Origin: Saprospiraceae bacterium
GTDB taxonomy: Bacteria; Bacteroidota; Bacteroidia; Chitinophagales; Saprospiraceae
Length of the DNA stretch: 64,000 nt
Assembly (NCBI GenBank): GCA_016717105.1
Contig: JADKGF010000013.1
Coordinates: 124,001 to 188,000 of the forward strand
Reading direction: 5' to 3'
Below, one piece after another: positions 62,259 through 64,000 of this stretch. Position numbers and translations under genes: made by a program. Within the stretch, counting starts at the first letter, position 1, and each line of letters starts with the position of its first letter. The notes under the pieces are model-generated. The model did no database searches. It saw nothing but the letters and a program-made list of their open reading frames with translations, and was not told where the DNA came from.

Positions 62259-62664
62259 CTGTGCAAAATACGGATGTTCAGGGTTTACAATGAGTTCTTG
62301 TCGCAACGGATGTACCAAAACGTCCATATCTTCCAAAGGAATCGCACCTAAGAGAACTTCAGAATCTCCTTGTAACACCATAGCATTGCAAGTGTCCTTC
62401 TATTCTTAAATTTTTTAATTCCACATTTGTCACTACATCCAATTCCCACAATCCTTCCATCGCAGTTTCTGCCTTCCTTTTTCCACAACGGGTAGTTGCA
62501 ATTGTTCTTGAATACTTTTTCATTGATACATAACATATACGATCCAGTATCAACCAATGCAGAAACAGTCATTCTTTGACTTCATCTTGATCCATTAGAT
62601 TTCTTCGTACCATTTCCAGATCACCATTATTAATCAATTCTATTTCAGCATATACTAAGCCCAT
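62244..62664 (-). pseudogene. Clan AA retropepsin-like aspartic protease (several frameshifts)
   Basis: About 140 codons. MGLVYAEIELINNGDLEMV is followed by the catalytic ALVDTGSYML, then QLPVVEKRKAE-like and DVVTNVELKNL strands, LLGAIPLEDMDVLVHP (second flap/hydrophobic-Gly motif), and ends QELIVNPEHPYFAQMKLK. At least three single-base shifts (near 62572, 62500 and 62390) separate these pieces, yet every piece fits the family. These short single-DTG proteins form homodimers. It is encoded between an ABC exporter and its HlyD adaptor, so it might process exported peptides or be a mere neighbour. Confidence 0.7.
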
Positions 62665-62746
62665 TTCTTAACTTTTTTTATATAACAAATCTCAACACTT
62701 TTAGGTTCCAAACCTTTTTAGGTTCCTGAAACTTATAAAGTCTAAA

Positions 62747-64000
62747 CTACTCCAGATCCAGCTGATTTTGCACCAACTCCCAATACTTCCCTCTCAAAGC
62801 TACCAACTCTTTGTAAGTCCCGTCTCTACTATCCTGCCTGCATCCAGCACAACGATATTATCTGCATTTTTTACGGTACTGAGCCTGTGGGCGACTACGA
62901 CTACCGTTTTGCTTTGGAAAAACTGATTTAGATTTTCCATGATGATGCGTTCGTTAGTAGCATCTAAGGCATTGGTAGCTTCATCAAAAAACAAATATTC
63001 CGGATCTTTATACACTGCACGAGCTATCAGGATACGCTGTCGTTGTCCTTGTGATACGCCGCTTCCTTTGGCACCGATCATCGTATTGTAAGATAATGGC
63101 ATACTATAGACAAAGTCTTGAATATTGGCCACATGGAGTGCTCTGTCCAGCTTGGTAAAACTGACGACATCATCGCTCTCGGCTATATTATTACCTATAG
63201 TGTCTGAAAATATATAACCATCCTGCATCACAGTACCACATTTGGACCGCCATGCTGATTTATTGATTGCTTGTAGTGGGATGCTGCCTACCGAGACCTT
63301 GCCTTCTGTAGGTGGATAGAATCCCAATATTAACTTGAGCATCGTCGTCTTGCCACTACCACTCGCGCCTACGATAGCGGTAACCTTGCCAGCAGGGATG
63401 GTAAGTTCGATGCCCGAAAGTACCTGTGGTGACAATGGCGAATAGGCAAATCCCACCTTATCTAGTACAATAGCTGCCTCTTGTGGGATATCTCTTATGG
63501 TCTGTACCGTGGGATCTTCTTCTGGTGTGACATCGGTGACTTCTGCCATACGAGTGAGCGAGATGCGGGCATCCTGTGCGGAACGGATGAAAGCGATGAA
63601 CTGATCAAAAGGTGCATTGAGCTGACCAACAATATACTGGATGGCAAAAAGCGTTCCCAAAGTAATCTGTCCATTGATCGCCGCCCTTGCTGCTATGAAG
63701 GTGATGAGAATGTCCTTCAGCCTATTAAAAAATAATGCGCCAAAATCCTGATACTGCCGCAAAGCAAGTGATTGGACTGTACCCTAAAAAGCAAGGCTTG
63801 TATATCTATCCACTTCCATCGGCGCTTGCGCTCACTACCTTGCAGCTTAATCTCCTGCATGCCATTGATCATCTCGAAGAGGGTACTCTGATTGTCTGAT
63901 GCTTGCTGAAAAGCCAAATAATCCAAGTCTGCCCTACGCTTCATAAAGATCATCACCCAAGCGATATACAAAGTAGTAAAAGTAGAAATACCCCCAAAGA
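62747..64000 (-). CDS. ABC exporter (probable peptidase-containing type), N-terminus outside window
   Basis: C-terminal part of an exporter half-transporter: transmembrane region (LDYLAFQQASDNQSTLFEMI, TFIAARAAINGQITLGTLFA) and ATPase with Walker A GASGSGKTT, Q-loop VMQDGYIFS, signature GVSQGQRQR, Walker B YLFFDEATNALD and H-loop VAHRLSTV. Shifts near 63775 and 62819; after the latter the frame goes on GTYKELVALRGKYWELV to TAG 62747-62749. The form is that of C39-peptidase (bacteriocin/NHLP-like) exporters, but the N-terminal peptidase would lie beyond the window. Confidence 0.85.

Overview
The window looks like a chromosomal piece of an AT-rich member of the Bacteroidota, most probably the Saprospiria lineage. 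The evidence is: many secreted proteins with type IX secretion (T9SS) C-terminal sorting tails, a PorP/SprF protein, giant surface proteins that combine dockerin-like, cohesin-like and sorting domains, the futalosine menaquinone gene mqnD, a HmuY/TonB-receptor pair, and a repeated TAnnTTTG -7 promoter element in front of about two dozen genes. No CRISPR array, insertion sequence, tRNA or rRNA gene was seen. One structural RNA, RNase P RNA (rnpB), lies on the minus strand near 60.4-60.8 kb.

Layout. 0-5.4 kb: a LOG-family protein, then a probable oxygen-response cluster made of a universal stress protein, two CBS-pair proteins, a FixL-like PAS histidine kinase that keeps the haem-ligand His and the distal Arg, and a response regulator whose receiver is fused directly to a Crp/Fnr DNA-binding half. 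Two TGAY-N4-RTCA palindromes sit about 30 bases upstream of the -7 boxes of the two CBS genes. 5.7-22.7 kb: mostly housekeeping genes (ABC-F, phosphoribosyltransferase, Hdr-like Fe-S pair, ung, DEAD-box helicase, tcdA, tatD, pepT, an Sco1/cytochrome c operon, mqnD, thioesterase, lipB) plus one 841-residue cysteine-rich repeat protein. 22.8-38.5 kb: surface biology, with PorP/SprF and two related giant T9SS proteins whose C-terminal halves are near copies, separated by a membrane protein and two LuxR-type regulators that lack the phospho-acceptor Asp. 38.6-60.4 kb: a PfkB kinase, a ferredoxin-NADP reductase, a cyclase-family hydrolase, two thioredoxin-like T9SS proteins (TlpA-like and Omp28-like), a TPR-HTH regulator, a glutaryl-CoA dehydrogenase-like enzyme, secreted proteins, folB, hmuY/hmuR, a 2Fe-2S ferredoxin, a candidate small RNA and two lipoproteins. 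60.9-64 kb: the end of an exporter operon (ABC transporter, retropepsin-like protease, HlyD adaptor).

Many otherwise conserved genes are broken by single-base frameshifts (USP, ABC-F, ung, DEAD-box, tcdA, pepT, both giant T9SS genes, a small secreted protein, the acyl-CoA dehydrogenase, a TPR lipoprotein and all three exporter genes), and two or three carry in-frame stops. Such density in core genes is more easily explained by assembly or base-calling error than by decay, so spans below cover the whole inferred gene and name the break.

The most interesting candidate system is the FixL-like kinase, receiver-Crp regulator, CBS and USP cluster: it compresses the rhizobial FixL-FixJ-FixK relay into two proteins, and its likely operators can be seen next to the CBS genes.
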